The translations under genes and the position numbers were made by a program. 64,000 nt of DNA from Streptantibioticus silvisoli (GTDB lineage: Bacteria; Actinomycetota; Actinomycetes; Streptomycetales; Streptomycetaceae), in NCBI RefSeq assembly GCF_027947535.2, contig NZ_JAAGKO020000039.1, positions 1 through 64,000 on the forward strand, given 5' to 3'. Below the pieces are notes generated by a model. It was not told the origin of the DNA and ran no database searches. It saw only the letters and a program-made list of their open reading frames with translations. Below are positions 16,646-25,870 of this stretch, piece after piece; positions within the stretch are counted from its first letter, which is position 1; each line of letters starts with the position of its first letter.

Positions 16646-19600
16646 ATGGCCGAGGGGCGCGCGTACACCAGGGCCTTACGTGAGATGTTCGGACTCACCG
16701 ACTTTCTCGTGCAGAGGTTCCGGACCGATCACGGCCTCATGCCGCTCGTGGTCTTCCAGGCCGAGAGCGGCAAGGCGAAGGACGACGCGACCGTCGAGTA
16801 CATGGTCGAGCAGCTGCGCCTGCGCCACGTCGAGGGCGAACTGATCTGTTTCGACCTCAAGGAGCACGCGAACCGGACGGACGCCGGGAAGAAGCGGAAC
16901 CAGGACCAGTACGACGCGGCTTTCGACCTGCTCGACTCGCTGTCCAACGCGTCCAACTGGGGCGGCTCCAACCTGCCGCGCTCCCGGCGGCTGGCCTTCC
17001 CCCGCAGCCTGCTGGTCAAGGCGATCGCGGAGGCGGCCGAATCCGGAAGCGGGAAGAACGCACTCGACGAACTCAGGAAGATGCGCTGGCGGCCCCGGAG
17101 CTCCGGCAGCAGGAAGTGGCTGGCCGGCGAGTTCAAGGCCGTCACCGACGTCGGCAACCTGTTCGGCGCCGTCGTCCTGCTCGTGGTGACGACCGTGCTC
17201 GGCCAGTCGAGCTGGCGCTGGCCCCTGGTCCTGCTCGTCCTGCTGTTCCTGCTGTTCGGGCTGTGGAGGGTCCTCCCGCTCTTCCGTCCCCAGCTGCTCT
17301 GGCTCAGTCCGGTCAACCGCTGGTTCTCCAGGAGCACGTTCCTGGCGGCGGGACAGGGACAGGCCGGCGGGAAGTCGTGGTCGTGGTGGCGTCCGCTGCG
17401 CTCGGGGCGGGTGATGACGCGGCGGGCCGACGGCCTGTCGAAGCTGTTCGCCGCGGCCCCCCGCAGCACCGCCCTCACCCGGGCGCGGGACGCCGATGCC
17501 CCGCAGGAGGAGCCCGCCGGGACGGAGGACACGGGCCGTCACCCGCCGCTGCCGCGCGCCCTCGCGACGCTGGCGGCCCGCCTCGTCCCCGCCGGGTGGC
17601 GCGAACCGGCGGCGAGCGGGACCACCGAAGTCGTCAACACGAAGCAGTACCTGCTCCAACTGCGGACCCTCGCACTGCTGGAGGACCTGCGGGCGCTCTA
17701 CCGGCCGTGGATGCCCGACCTGCGCCGCCGCAAGCGGCCGACGCCCCCGATCATCTTCTTCCCGAGGGCCACCGAGGACAGCGGCACCATCGCCCTGCTC
17801 GACGCGATCAACGACATCCGCTGCCGCCGCAGCGAGGTCGACCCGCTGCTGGTGATCGCCGGCGTGGACCGGGCGGGTATGAGGAAGCTCAGCGAGTTGT
17901 CCGACTCGGGCCTGCGACGGCCGCCGTCGGGTGAGTGGAACGTCGACGTGTACGCGCAGTGGGAGGACGGGCTGCTGCTGGGCCAGTCGCCCAACGGCCG
18001 GCCGTGGATACTGCACCGCCGGATCAGCCGGGAGGACATGGAGGAGACCGCCTGGAAGCTGACCTCCCCGCAGGAACCGGCACGTTCCCTCTGGGTGAGG
18101 ATGTGGTCGGTCTGGACGCTGGCGGCGGTGCTGGTGGTGGCCGTCCTCGCCGCCGGGCGCTTCGGCCAGGACTACGAACACCGCTACTGCGGCAGCCGCA
18201 TCCTCTTCGGCAACCACGACCTGCGGCGGGTGCCCGACCTGGAAGGCACCGGCGTCGAGTGCATCGGAGTGACGGACCGGGCCTACCCGTTCGACGACGG
18301 CGGGTTCCGGCTCAACGGCGGCACCCCGCAGAACCCCGGCACCGGACCGGGCGAGGGCGTCACCGTGAGCACGGTCGAGAACTGGATCACCGCGTCGAAC
18401 GCGACGATCGGCAACAGCCCGCACGTCACCGTCGTCTACGCGGGCCAGCTGTCGACCTGGCAGGACCAGCCGACCCAGGTGCGCAACGGCCTGGAGGAGC
18501 TGGCCGGCGTCTACCTCGCGCAGCAGTACGTCAACAGCGGCAACATGGACGGGCCGAAGATCCGGGTGCTCATCGCCAACGGCGGCCAGGAGCTGCGCCA
18601 CCAGTACCTGATGGCGCAGCAGATCGTCCGGATGGCCAAAAACGATCCGACCATCAGCGCGGTGGTGGGTCTGGGACGCGACGCCGACGACAGCGCGAAG
18701 ACCGTGGGCCTGCTGGAACGCAGCGGCCTGGCGGTGGTCGACACCACCAACTCCTCGCCGACGCTGGCCTCGGACAGCACCAACTACTTCGGGCTGGCCG
18801 CGACCGACCAGGAGGAGGCCAACGCCCTGACCAACGTCCTGCCCAGGACCTCCCGCGAGTCGCCCGCCCTCGTGGTGACCCGCACGCCGCAGGGCACCGA
18901 CGACCAGTACAGCCCGCAGCAGCGGAAGGCGGCCACCACCGCGCTGACGCAGGCCGGGTACAAGGTGCGGCAGGTGTCGTACACCTCCGGCAGCGACACC
19001 TCGTTCTCCACCGCGATCGACACCATCTGCGGCGGCACGTCCAAGGTGATCTACCTCGCCGGCCGGGCGGAGGAGTTCTCCGCGCTGCTGAGCAGCATCG
19101 CCGGCAACGGTTCCTGCGGCCGGCCGCTGGACCTGCTGACCGGGGACGACCTGACGAAACTCGACTTCGACACGAGCACGTCGGTGCCGTCCAACGTGCA
19201 GGTGTACTTCGCCGCGCTCGCCGACCCGGCGGTCACCGGCCAGCAGTCGGCCCTGCTCAACAGCGAGCAGGACGTTCCGCAGCTCAGCGAGCACAACCCG
19301 CGGGCATCCGGGAAGAACACCGACCTGCCCGCGGCGATCCTCAGCGAGCCGATGTTCGAGGACGGCACGCTGTCCCTGGGGTACGAGGCGACGGAGGTCG
19401 TCCAGAACGCCGCGGACAGCGCCGGGGCGGTCGACCACGGCTACCGGTACGCGGTGCTCGCCCAACTGCGCCGGACCGTCCTGGCCAACCAGCCCACCGG
19501 CTGGGTCGACTTCGAACACTTCCCGCAGATCGGCACGGCGACCGGTCACGGGATCGTCATCTACGGGGTGACCCACAGCGACGAGGGAAAACCGACCCTC

Positions 19601-19732
19601 AAGCTGACCTGCGACACGCTGTCCGGCATGCGGTCGTTGAAGGCGGCGCCGGCGCCTGCGGCGGCGCCGTCCGGCTCGTCGGCGGGGAAGGGTTCGGTGG
19701 GCACCTGTGACCCGAGGAGGGTGACGGGGTGA
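16646..19732 (+). CDS. membrane receptor-like protein with periplasmic-binding domain
   Basis: A 1028-aa protein. The N-terminal cytoplasmic region (1-165, [16 protein letters not shown]) is followed by two adjacent membrane helices near residues 168-212. A second cytoplasmic region (to about 480) contains [15 protein letters not shown] and [14 protein letters not shown], then a third helix ([17 protein letters not shown], about 485-505). The external part from about 580 to 980 reads as a type I periplasmic-binding (Leu/Ile/Val receptor) fold: [50 protein letters not shown]. No ABC permease is nearby, so it probably senses rather than transports. ATG 16646 is preferred to a TTG 25 codons earlier; codon 11 is TTA. 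Confidence 0.72.
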   Translation: MAEGRAYTRALREMFGLTDFLVQRFRTDHGLMPLVVFQAESGKAKDDATVEYMVEQLRLRHVEGELICFDLKEHANRTDAGKKRNQDQYDAAFDLLDSLSNASNWGGSNLPRSRRLAFPRSLLVKAIAEAAESGSGKNALDELRKMRWRPRSSGSRKWLAGEFKAVTDVGNLFGAVVLLVVTTVLGQSSWRWPLVLLVLLFLLFGLWRVLPLFRPQLLWLSPVNRWFSRSTFLAAGQGQAGGKSWSWWRPLRSGRVMTRRADGLSKLFAAAPRSTALTRARDADAPQEEPAGTEDTGRHPPLPRALATLAARLVPAGWREPAASGTTEVVNTKQYLLQLRTLALLEDLRALYRPWMPDLRRRKRPTPPIIFFPRATEDSGTIALLDAINDIRCRRSEVDPLLVIAGVDRAGMRKLSELSDSGLRRPPSGEWNVDVYAQWEDGLLLGQSPNGRPWILHRRISREDMEETAWKLTSPQEPARSLWVRMWSVWTLAAVLVVAVLAAGRFGQDYEHRYCGSRILFGNHDLRRVPDLEGTGVECIGVTDRAYPFDDGGFRLNGGTPQNPGTGPGEGVTVSTVENWITASNATIGNSPHVTVVYAGQLSTWQDQPTQVRNGLEELAGVYLAQQYVNSGNMDGPKIRVLIANGGQELRHQYLMAQQIVRMAKNDPTISAVVGLGRDADDSAKTVGLLERSGLAVVDTTNSSPTLASDSTNYFGLAATDQEEANALTNVLPRTSRESPALVVTRTPQGTDDQYSPQQRKAATTALTQAGYKVRQVSYTSGSDTSFSTAIDTICGGTSKVIYLAGRAEEFSALLSSIAGNGSCGRPLDLLTGDDLTKLDFDTSTSVPSNVQVYFAALADPAVTGQQSALLNSEQDVPQLSEHNPRASGKNTDLPAAILSEPMFEDGTLSLGYEATEVVQNAADSAGAVDHGYRYAVLAQLRRTVLANQPTGWVDFEHFPQIGTATGHGIVIYGVTHSDEGKPTLKLTCDTLSGMRSLKAAPAPAAAPSGSSAGKGSVGTCDPRRVTG

Positions 19733-19793
19733 CGGGGTCACGGGGGCCGGGGGCCGGGGGCGGGGAGGACGGCACCGCGCACCGGCCGCGGCG

Positions 19794-20123
19794 TCACCCC
19801 TCCGGCAGACTCGCGGCGTAGGCGTGCGCCTCGTCGACCCAGTCGTACAGCACGACGTCGTCGACGAGGGCGTCCACGTCGACCATGATCCAGCCGCGCA
19901 TGGTGTGGCCTTCGTCGACGAAGGGGGCGGCGCCGGGCCGGGCCAGCGCGGCGTCCGCCTCCGTCGGCCCGACCCGGACCACCAGGGCGTCGGCCAGGAC
20001 GCTCACCGCGAGGTTGCCGTCGTGGTAGAACGCCAGCCCGGTGACCTCCACCCGCTCCGTCACCCCCCGATGCCCGGCAATCCGCTCCCGAACCCGCCCC
20101 GCCAACCGCTCGTCGTACGCCAT
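19794..20123 (-). CDS. TfoX N-terminal domain protein
   Basis: A 109-aa soluble protein of the TfoX/Sxy N-terminal-domain type: MAYDERLAGRVRERIAG start, GLAFYHDGNLAVSV, LVVRVGPTEADAALA and HTMRGWIMVD all match the order of the family. In enterics the domain is linked to competence, but actinobacterial stand-alone copies have no established role. Monocistronic by its spacing. Confidence 0.8.
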   Translation of the reverse strand: MAYDERLAGRVRERIAGHRGVTERVEVTGLAFYHDGNLAVSVLADALVVRVGPTEADAALARPGAAPFVDEGHTMRGWIMVDVDALVDDVVLYDWVDEAHAYAASLPEG

Positions 20124-20280
20124 GCGCCACTCCGATCCGTCCGGTGACTCAGCGTATCCGGAATGTGACGCGGAGGAGTGTGCGCAACGGCGGGTTGTGG
20201 GCGTTCGGCGGGGGGATGTGGCGGCGGGGGGGCGAGCGGCGGCCTCAGAGCCGGCGGCGCCTCAACGCCCGGCGACAGCC

Positions 20281-21366
20281 TCAACCCACGCGGCGCAAAA
20301 CCGCCCCGCCGACGACGACCTGGTCCTCGGCCAGGTGGGTCGCGCCGGACTCGATGTCCCACAGGGCGTTCTGGAGGACCCGGCCCAGCGTCCAGCCGGC
20401 CGCCCGGCCGCGGTCCAGGGCGGCCACCTCCGTCATCAGGTCGTAACGCCGCAGTACCGCGTTCCGCGGCGCGCTGTCGGCGGCGATCGCCGGCCAGCGG
20501 TTGCGCAGCGCGGGGAACAGTTCGAAACCGGGGTCGCCGGCCAGCGGTTTGGGGTCGATGGCCAGCCAGTCGCCGCGGTCGGCGCCGGGGAGCGGGGCGA
20601 GCACGTTGGCGTAGTGCAGGTCCCAGTGCAGCAGCCGGTCGCCGGGTTCGGCGAGCAGCGGGCGGACCGCGCCGGCGCAGGCGTCGAGCAGCCGGGCCTC
20701 GGCCGGGTCGGCGAGCCGGGGCAGCGCGGCCGGCACCCGGCGCAGCAGGTCGGCGGCGAGGTCGGCCAGCCGGCGCAGACCTGGCGGCGCGGGCACCGCG
20801 GCGAGCCGGCCGAGCAGCGCGGCGAGCGCGGTGACGGCGGCGCGTTCGTCGGGTTCGGCGGCCAACGACCGTGCCGCGTCCAGCCGTTCGAGCAGCATCG
20901 AGCCCGAGGCCGGGTGGTGGTCGAGCAACCGGACCGCGCCGCGGCCGTGCCAGGCGCGCAGCGCGGCCGGTTCGCCGCCGGTCTCCTCGTCGACCGGCTG
21001 GAGCTTGAGGGCGGCGCGCGTGCCGTCGGCGCACCGGACCGGCAGTACGAGCGCGACGACCCCGTGCGCGGCCGGCCCGTCCCGCGTCAACCGCCAGCCG
21101 GCCATCCGCTCCCGGGCCAACGCGGGCAGCCCCGCGATCCAGACGGACCCGGCGGCCCCGAAGAAGTCCGTGTGGTTGGCGGCGAGTTCGGGCGGAACGT
21201 CGACGAGGGGCGCGGGACGGTCGGCGGGGGCGGCGGCTCCGTCAACCGCGCCTCCGTCAGCAGCAGCCGCACCGGACACCACGCCTCCCCCAACCACGCC
21301 TCCGTGCACCACGCCTCCGCCTGGCCCCGCGCCGTCGAACGCGCCGAGCGAGGAGGTGGGCTTCAT
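20281..21366 (-). CDS. streptomycin 6-kinase/hydroxyurea kinase family phosphotransferase
   Basis: A 361-aa kinase of the APH(6)/hydroxyurea phosphotransferase family. Its catalytic loop is LLHWDLHYANVL (Asp base near residue 245), followed by WLAIDPKPLAGDPGFEL with the Mg-binding Asp, and it has the ALKLQPVDEE strand with the nucleotide-binding Lys. It would phosphorylate an aminoglycoside or related alcohol with ATP. The first 45 residues are an extension of GGGVV/GGAVDGAA repeats before the conserved core begins at PLVDVPPELAANH, probably disordered. The start ATG at 21366 is the nearest to the core; one at 21414 is also possible. No streptomycin cluster surrounds it. Confidence 0.85.
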   Translation of the reverse strand: MKPTSSLGAFDGAGPGGGVVHGGVVGGGVVSGAAAADGGAVDGAAAPADRPAPLVDVPPELAANHTDFFGAAGSVWIAGLPALARERMAGWRLTRDGPAAHGVVALVLPVRCADGTRAALKLQPVDEETGGEPAALRAWHGRGAVRLLDHHPASGSMLLERLDAARSLAAEPDERAAVTALAALLGRLAAVPAPPGLRRLADLAADLLRRVPAALPRLADPAEARLLDACAGAVRPLLAEPGDRLLHWDLHYANVLAPLPGADRGDWLAIDPKPLAGDPGFELFPALRNRWPAIAADSAPRNAVLRRYDLMTEVAALDRGRAAGWTLGRVLQNALWDIESGATHLAEDQVVVGGAVLRRVG

Positions 21367-21587
21367 GCGGTCAGGGTAGGCGCGGAAGCGGGCGGGGGCC
21401 GTGCGGTGAAGGGTCTTCACGGCCTCTCCCTGCCAAACGCACGTTTTCCGCCACGGTGGCCTGAAAGAGCGATGACACGGCAGGGCCGCTCTTCTACAGT
21501 GCGAGCCAAGGCGCACCGGTTCGGGCGGTGCCCGCGTTCATGTTCGGCCCGTGTCCACATTTTCACTGAACATGTGAGGGGAACGCG

Positions 21588-21824
21588 ATGAAGCACTCCA
21601 AGGGCACCAAGGTCGCGGCGATAGCCGCCACCGTGCTCGCGGCCGGCCTGGTGGCCGCCGGTCCGGCCCAGGCGGCCGCTCCGGCCCACGCGGCCGGCGT
21701 ACGCCCGGCCTGCGTCAGCTCCGAGGCGCTGCACGCCAGCATCCTGAAGGCGGCCGCGGCCGAGAGCCCCGACGCCGTCATCTCCACCCGCACCTCCGGC
21801 CTCGTCTCCAACGACCCGGTCTGA
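21588..21824 (+). CDS. small secreted peptide (78 aa)
   Basis: A 78-aa protein with a classical signal peptide: Lys-rich start MKHSKGTK, hydrophobic VAAIAATVLAAGLVAAG, and Ala-x-Ala cleavage sites near residues 30-36. The mature part is only about 42 residues with one Cys (RPACVSSE) and ends SGLVSNDPV. The RBS GAGGGGAACG precedes the ATG. It lies 7 bp before a Cys-rich cytoplasmic protein, so the two form an operon. It could be a RiPP-like precursor, a surface peptide, or just a secreted small protein. I do not recognise the family. Confidence 0.65.
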   Translation: MKHSKGTKVAAIAATVLAAGLVAAGPAQAAAPAHAAGVRPACVSSEALHASILKAAAAESPDAVISTRTSGLVSNDPV

Positions 21825-21831
21825 CGGGAGC

Positions 21832-22350
21832 GTGAGCACCGTGGAGAACGCGGCAGACGTGGCTGAGCCGGCGAACGCCGAGGCGGAACCGGTCAGTTGG
21901 TGCCCGAGTGGGGCGATGGACCGGCCGGAGTCGCTCGTGCTGGGGGTGCGCTCGCAGGACGACGGCAGCGTGGCCTACCTGGACGAGCCGGTTCCGGCGT
22001 CCGAGGTGCTCGGCATGGTTCCGGAGGGCATAGAACCGCGGCGCATCCTGCGGTTCGCCTCGCACTGCGAGTCGTCCTGCGCGAACCGGGTGGGCACCGA
22101 GTGCGGTCTGATCAACCGGATCTCCGCCGTACCGGCCCCGCCGCACGCCGCCGCGGTCCCGCGGTGCCACCTGCGGCCCCGGTGCAAGTGGTGGCAGCAG
22201 ACCGGCGTCGAAGCCTGCCACCGGTGCCCGGCGGTGTCCACCTTGATGCTGGCCGACGACCACCTGGGCAACCTGGTCGCCGACCCGGCCACCACTCAGG
22301 AACAGCTGGACTCGTGGATCGCCTCCGCGGAGCACACCGCGCAGGCCTGA
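21832..22350 (+). CDS. Cys-rich protein, possible Fe-S or zinc protein
   Basis: A 172-aa soluble protein with GTG start. Cysteines cluster in three groups: HCESSCANRVGTEC (C-x3-C-x7-C, about residues 80-92), RCHLRPRCKWW (C-x5-C, near 118) and EACHRCPAVS (C-x2-C, near 133). The spacing suggests one or two metal clusters, either Fe-S or zinc. The N-terminal part (ESLVLGVRSQDDGSVAYLDEPV) reads as a small beta domain. The pairing with a secreted peptide 7 bp upstream suggests a maturation or regulatory role. Function unrecognised; a hairpin terminator follows at 22375. Confidence 0.65.
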   Translation: MSTVENAADVAEPANAEAEPVSWCPSGAMDRPESLVLGVRSQDDGSVAYLDEPVPASEVLGMVPEGIEPRRILRFASHCESSCANRVGTECGLINRISAVPAPPHAAAVPRCHLRPRCKWWQQTGVEACHRCPAVSTLMLADDHLGNLVADPATTQEQLDSWIASAEHTAQA

Positions 22351-22374
22351 CGAGTCGACCGCAGCCGGCCACGC

Positions 22375-22409
22375 GGCCCGCCGTTACCCCTTCCGGGGGA
22401 CGGCGGGCC
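22375..22409 (+). terminator. terminator of the peptide/Cys-rich operon
   Basis: GGCCCGCCGT and ACGGCGGGCC form a perfect 10-bp stem with a 15-nt loop, 24 bp downstream of the stop. No T-run. Confidence 0.65.
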
Positions 22410-22413
22410 TCGT

Positions 22414-22555
22414 GCGTTGCGACTGCCGTCGGGCCTCGGGCGTCTCGCCGCTCCGGCGGAGTTCCGGCACGTGGGCGCCCTGCCGCGTTGCGACTGCCGT
22501 CGGGCCTCGGGCGTCTCGCCGCTCCGGCGGAGTTCCGGCACGTGGGCGCCCTGCC
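22414..22555. repeat. 71-bp direct duplication
   Basis: Two adjacent copies (22414-22484 and 22485-22555) read as identical over all 71 bases. Each contains GCCGCTCCGGCGG, a small palindrome. They lead directly into the degenerate array that follows. Such identity implies a recent event. Confidence 0.85.
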
Positions 22556-22985
22556 GCGTTCCGGCTTTCGCCCTGCCGCGTTCCGCGCTTTCGCCTAGTC
22601 ACGTTCGGGCCTTCACCCTGTCGCGTTCCGCGCCTCCGCCCCGCCGCGTTCCGCGCTTTCGCCCCGCCGCGTTCCGCGCTTTCGCCCCGCCGCGTTCCGC
22701 GCTTTCGCCCTGTCGCGTTCCGCGCTTCCGCGGCCCGCGCCCCGGCGTTCGCACCGTCGCGCTCCGCGCTTCCGCCCCGCCACGTTCCGGCCTTCGCCCC
22801 GGCCCGTTCCGGCCTTCGCCCCGCCGCGCTCCGACGGTTATTCCCGCGCTGCCCCGGCGATTTCCCGCGGCATTGCGCGCCCCGCCCCGCCGCGTTCCGC
22901 ACCTCCACCCCGCCACGCGCCAGCGTTATCCCCCCGCGTTCCGCACCCCGGCCCTGCCACGCGCCAGCGTTATCTCTCCGCGCGC
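22556..22985. repeat. degenerate array of about 20-bp GC-rich units
   Basis: About 18 imperfect units built on GCGTTCCGCGCTTTCGCC and related forms. All six frames stay open because stops are rare in this composition; I do not regard them as coding. Nothing else is visible between 22410 and the next promoter near 23050. Confidence 0.75.
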
Positions 22986-23160
22986 CCACCCCGTTCCCCC
23001 GCGCGGAGCGCCCCCGCGCGGGGGGACGGGACGGTGGGGGCGATCGGTCCGGTCTGCGGGATTTGTACCCCTTCAGGAGGGAACGATAGGAATGACGGCG
23101 GCATGACCGAAGGGGGCCGGGTACGGGGGACTGCCGGAGGTGAGGGGAACCCCGAGAGTG

Positions 23161-25755
23161 ATGGAATCCGCGACGATGAATCCGAGTGACGCGACACCGC
23201 TTCCGCCGCCCGGCGACGGACCGCCGGACGGGGAGTCGTCGGGTACCCGTGCGGCCGTTGGCAGCTGGGCGGCCGGGCGGCTCGGTGACGCGCCCTGCGA
23301 CGGCCACGCACCCTCGGTGACCGACCGCGACGGCGTACTGAGCGCCACGGCCGCCCGTGTCCTGTCCGACCTCGGCGCGTCCGCCGTCACCATCTACCTC
23401 TACGACGACCCCTCGCGGCAGCTCGTCGCGTCGGTGGCCGCCGTCACCCCGCTGGGCACCGGTTCGGTGGAACGCGTGCCGGTGGACGACTTCGCGTACG
23501 CCTCGGCGACCTCGTACCAGACCGGCGGCATCGTCACGGCGCACTCCGTGCAGGAGTTGGGCAACCACCCCGAGACGGCGGTGTTCGCGCCGTTCCCGTT
23601 CACCGTGACGTCCGTGCCGCTGGGGCCCCGGGAGCGGCCGCTCGGCACGATGTCCACGTACTGGCCGCAGATGTTCCGCAAGCTGACCGACGACGAGCGC
23701 GGCTACCTGCGGAAGGCCGCCGCGACCACCGGCCAGGAGCTGGAACGGCTGGCCTCGGTCGGCGTGTCGATGACACCGCCGGTCGTACCGCACGTCATCG
23801 CCTCCGACGCCGGCGAGGCGACCGGGCTGACCACCGGCCTCTCCGGCACCCGGCAGGGCGACCGCACGGCCCGCACCACGCCGCTCATCTACCACCTGCA
23901 CAAACTGGCCAACGCGCTGATCGGCACGGTACGCACCGAGGACGCGGCCGACCTGGCGCTGGAACGCGTCATCGAGGGCTTCCACGCGCGGGCGATGGCC
24001 ATCACGCTGACCGAGGGCGACCGGCTGCGGGTGATCGGCGCGCGGGGCTGTTCGCGCGCGTTCCTGCGCGAGCTGAACGGGCGTCCGCTCGGACAGCCGT
24101 CACTGGAGACCGACGCGGTCACCCAGATGCGGCAGATCGTGCAGCGGCCGGACCTCGACAAGGACGCCGATGACGGCGCTGACACCGACGACGCCGACGA
24201 CACCGATGACGCCGATGCGGATGCTCGGGCCGATGCGGATGCGGATGCGGATGCCGCCGCTGCCGACGCTCGGGCCGACGGTGCCGACGCCGTCCGCCCC
24301 GCTGACGCCCTCCGATCCGCCGACGCCGTCCGGCCCGCCGACGCCCACGACGACGGGACCGGGAGCGCGTGCGTGTGGGCCGTGCTGCCGCTGCTGGCCG
24401 GCGGCCACGCCATCGGCAGCTGCTCGATCGGCTTCAGTCAGGAGCGGACCGGCGTCGTCAACGAACACTCCGTGCTGATCGCGCTGGCCACGCTGCTCGG
24501 CCAGACCTTCGAACGCACCCGGCTCTACGACTCCCGGCACAGCCTCGCCCAGAAGCTCCAGCAGGCGCTGCTGCCGCGCATGCTGCCCCAGATGGCCGGT
24601 GTGCTGACCACCACGCGGTACGTGCCGACCAGTGGCGGGATAGAGCTGGGCGGCGACTGGTACGACCTGATCAACCTGCCGGACGGCCGGATCGCCGCCG
24701 TCATCGGCGACGTGCAGGGCCACAACATCTCCGCCGCCGTCGTCATGGGCCAACTGCGCAGCGCCGTGCGGGCGTACGCGACCGAGGGCCACGACCCGGC
24801 GACCGTGGCCGGCCGCACCAACCGGCTGCTGGTCGAGCTGGACACCGACCGCTTCGCCACCTGCTGCCTGGTGTGGCTCGACCCGGACACCGGGATCGCC
24901 GAGATCGTCAGCGCCGGCCACCACCAGCCGCTGATCCGGTTCCCCGACGGCCGCTACCACCGCGACGGGCTGGAGGTGGGCATCCCGCTGGGCATCGAAC
25001 CGGAGGCCGACTACCGCGCCACCCGGATACGGCTCGACCCCGGCACGCTGCTGACCCTCTACACCGACGGCCTGGTCGGCACCGACGGCCGCCCCGACGA
25101 CGAGACGGTGCGCCTGGCGCTGGAGGACGCGCTGAGCGGCGCGGGCGGCGAACTGGAGACCATCGGCGACCGGATGATCAGCGGCATCTCCGAACGCCCG
25201 GCCCGCGCCGACGACTCCGCGCTGCTGCTGATGCGCTACGAGGGCGCCTCCGCGCAGGCCCAACTGCACGTCAGGCGGCTGTCGATCCACCGCCGCGACC
25301 TCCAAGGGGTGCGCCGCGCACGGCAGTTCCTGCGCGAATGGCTGCACAGCGTCGAGCTGACCGACCTGACGCAGGACGCCGAGCTGCTGGCGTCCGAGGT
25401 GGTGACCAACGCCCTCGTGCACGGCGACAGCGACGTCGACATCCACGTCCGCCGCTACCCCGAACGCGTCCGGATCGAGGTGCGCGACAGCGATCCGCAC
25501 CTCGCCCTGCCGGCCGCCGCGCTCGCCGAGGACGAGGCCGAGGGCGGCCGCGGTCTGATCATCGTCTCCGCGATGGCCTCCGCCTGGGGCAACTCCCCCA
25601 GCGGGCGCGGCAAGACGGTCTGGTTCGAACTGCCGACCCCGGACGGCGACGAACCGCGAACGCCGCCCCCGGACGGCCGAACCCCCGACGGCCGCCCTCC
25701 GGAGGACCGCCCTCCGGAGGACCTCGTGGCGGACGGACGCCCGGTGGACGTGTGA
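23161..25755 (+). CDS. GAF-GAF-SpoIIE phosphatase-HATPase regulator
   Basis: An 864-aa signalling protein. Order: a GAF-like domain (about 60-210), a second GAF-like domain (about 250-470), a PP2C/SpoIIE phosphatase (480-690: LGGDWYDLINLPDGR and VIGDVQGHNISAAVVMGQL hold the metal-binding Asp residues), then an RsbW-type HATPase_c domain (720-835, ELLASEVVTNALVHG as the N-box and EGGRGLIIVSAMA as the G-box). Proteins like this control anti-anti-sigma/anti-sigma switches. The second GAF is split by about 50 residues of Asp/Ala repeats. The Pro-rich tail repeats PPEDRPPED. The start among several is uncertain (ATG 23161 chosen). No STAS partner is adjacent. Confidence 0.88.
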   Translation: MESATMNPSDATPLPPPGDGPPDGESSGTRAAVGSWAAGRLGDAPCDGHAPSVTDRDGVLSATAARVLSDLGASAVTIYLYDDPSRQLVASVAAVTPLGTGSVERVPVDDFAYASATSYQTGGIVTAHSVQELGNHPETAVFAPFPFTVTSVPLGPRERPLGTMSTYWPQMFRKLTDDERGYLRKAAATTGQELERLASVGVSMTPPVVPHVIASDAGEATGLTTGLSGTRQGDRTARTTPLIYHLHKLANALIGTVRTEDAADLALERVIEGFHARAMAITLTEGDRLRVIGARGCSRAFLRELNGRPLGQPSLETDAVTQMRQIVQRPDLDKDADDGADTDDADDTDDADADARADADADADAAAADARADGADAVRPADALRSADAVRPADAHDDGTGSACVWAVLPLLAGGHAIGSCSIGFSQERTGVVNEHSVLIALATLLGQTFERTRLYDSRHSLAQKLQQALLPRMLPQMAGVLTTTRYVPTSGGIELGGDWYDLINLPDGRIAAVIGDVQGHNISAAVVMGQLRSAVRAYATEGHDPATVAGRTNRLLVELDTDRFATCCLVWLDPDTGIAEIVSAGHHQPLIRFPDGRYHRDGLEVGIPLGIEPEADYRATRIRLDPGTLLTLYTDGLVGTDGRPDDETVRLALEDALSGAGGELETIGDRMISGISERPARADDSALLLMRYEGASAQAQLHVRRLSIHRRDLQGVRRARQFLREWLHSVELTDLTQDAELLASEVVTNALVHGDSDVDIHVRRYPERVRIEVRDSDPHLALPAAALAEDEAEGGRGLIIVSAMASAWGNSPSGRGKTVWFELPTPDGDEPRTPPPDGRTPDGRPPEDRPPEDLVADGRPVDV

Positions 25756-25870
25756 CGGTGCCCGCGCGGACGGCGGACGGGTCACCGTCCTCCGCACGCC
25801 CGGCGAAACCGTAACGGTGTCCGTGCCGGCCGCGATCAGCCCCCACCCGCCACGATTAACCCCACCGCGA

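Noticed and set aside
22384-23985. Long minus-strand frame over the GC-rich arrays and into the SpoIIE-type gene
   Set aside because: It runs antisense to a clear gene for much of its length and the rest is repeat. Arg/Gly/Ala composition is that of high-GC non-coding DNA.
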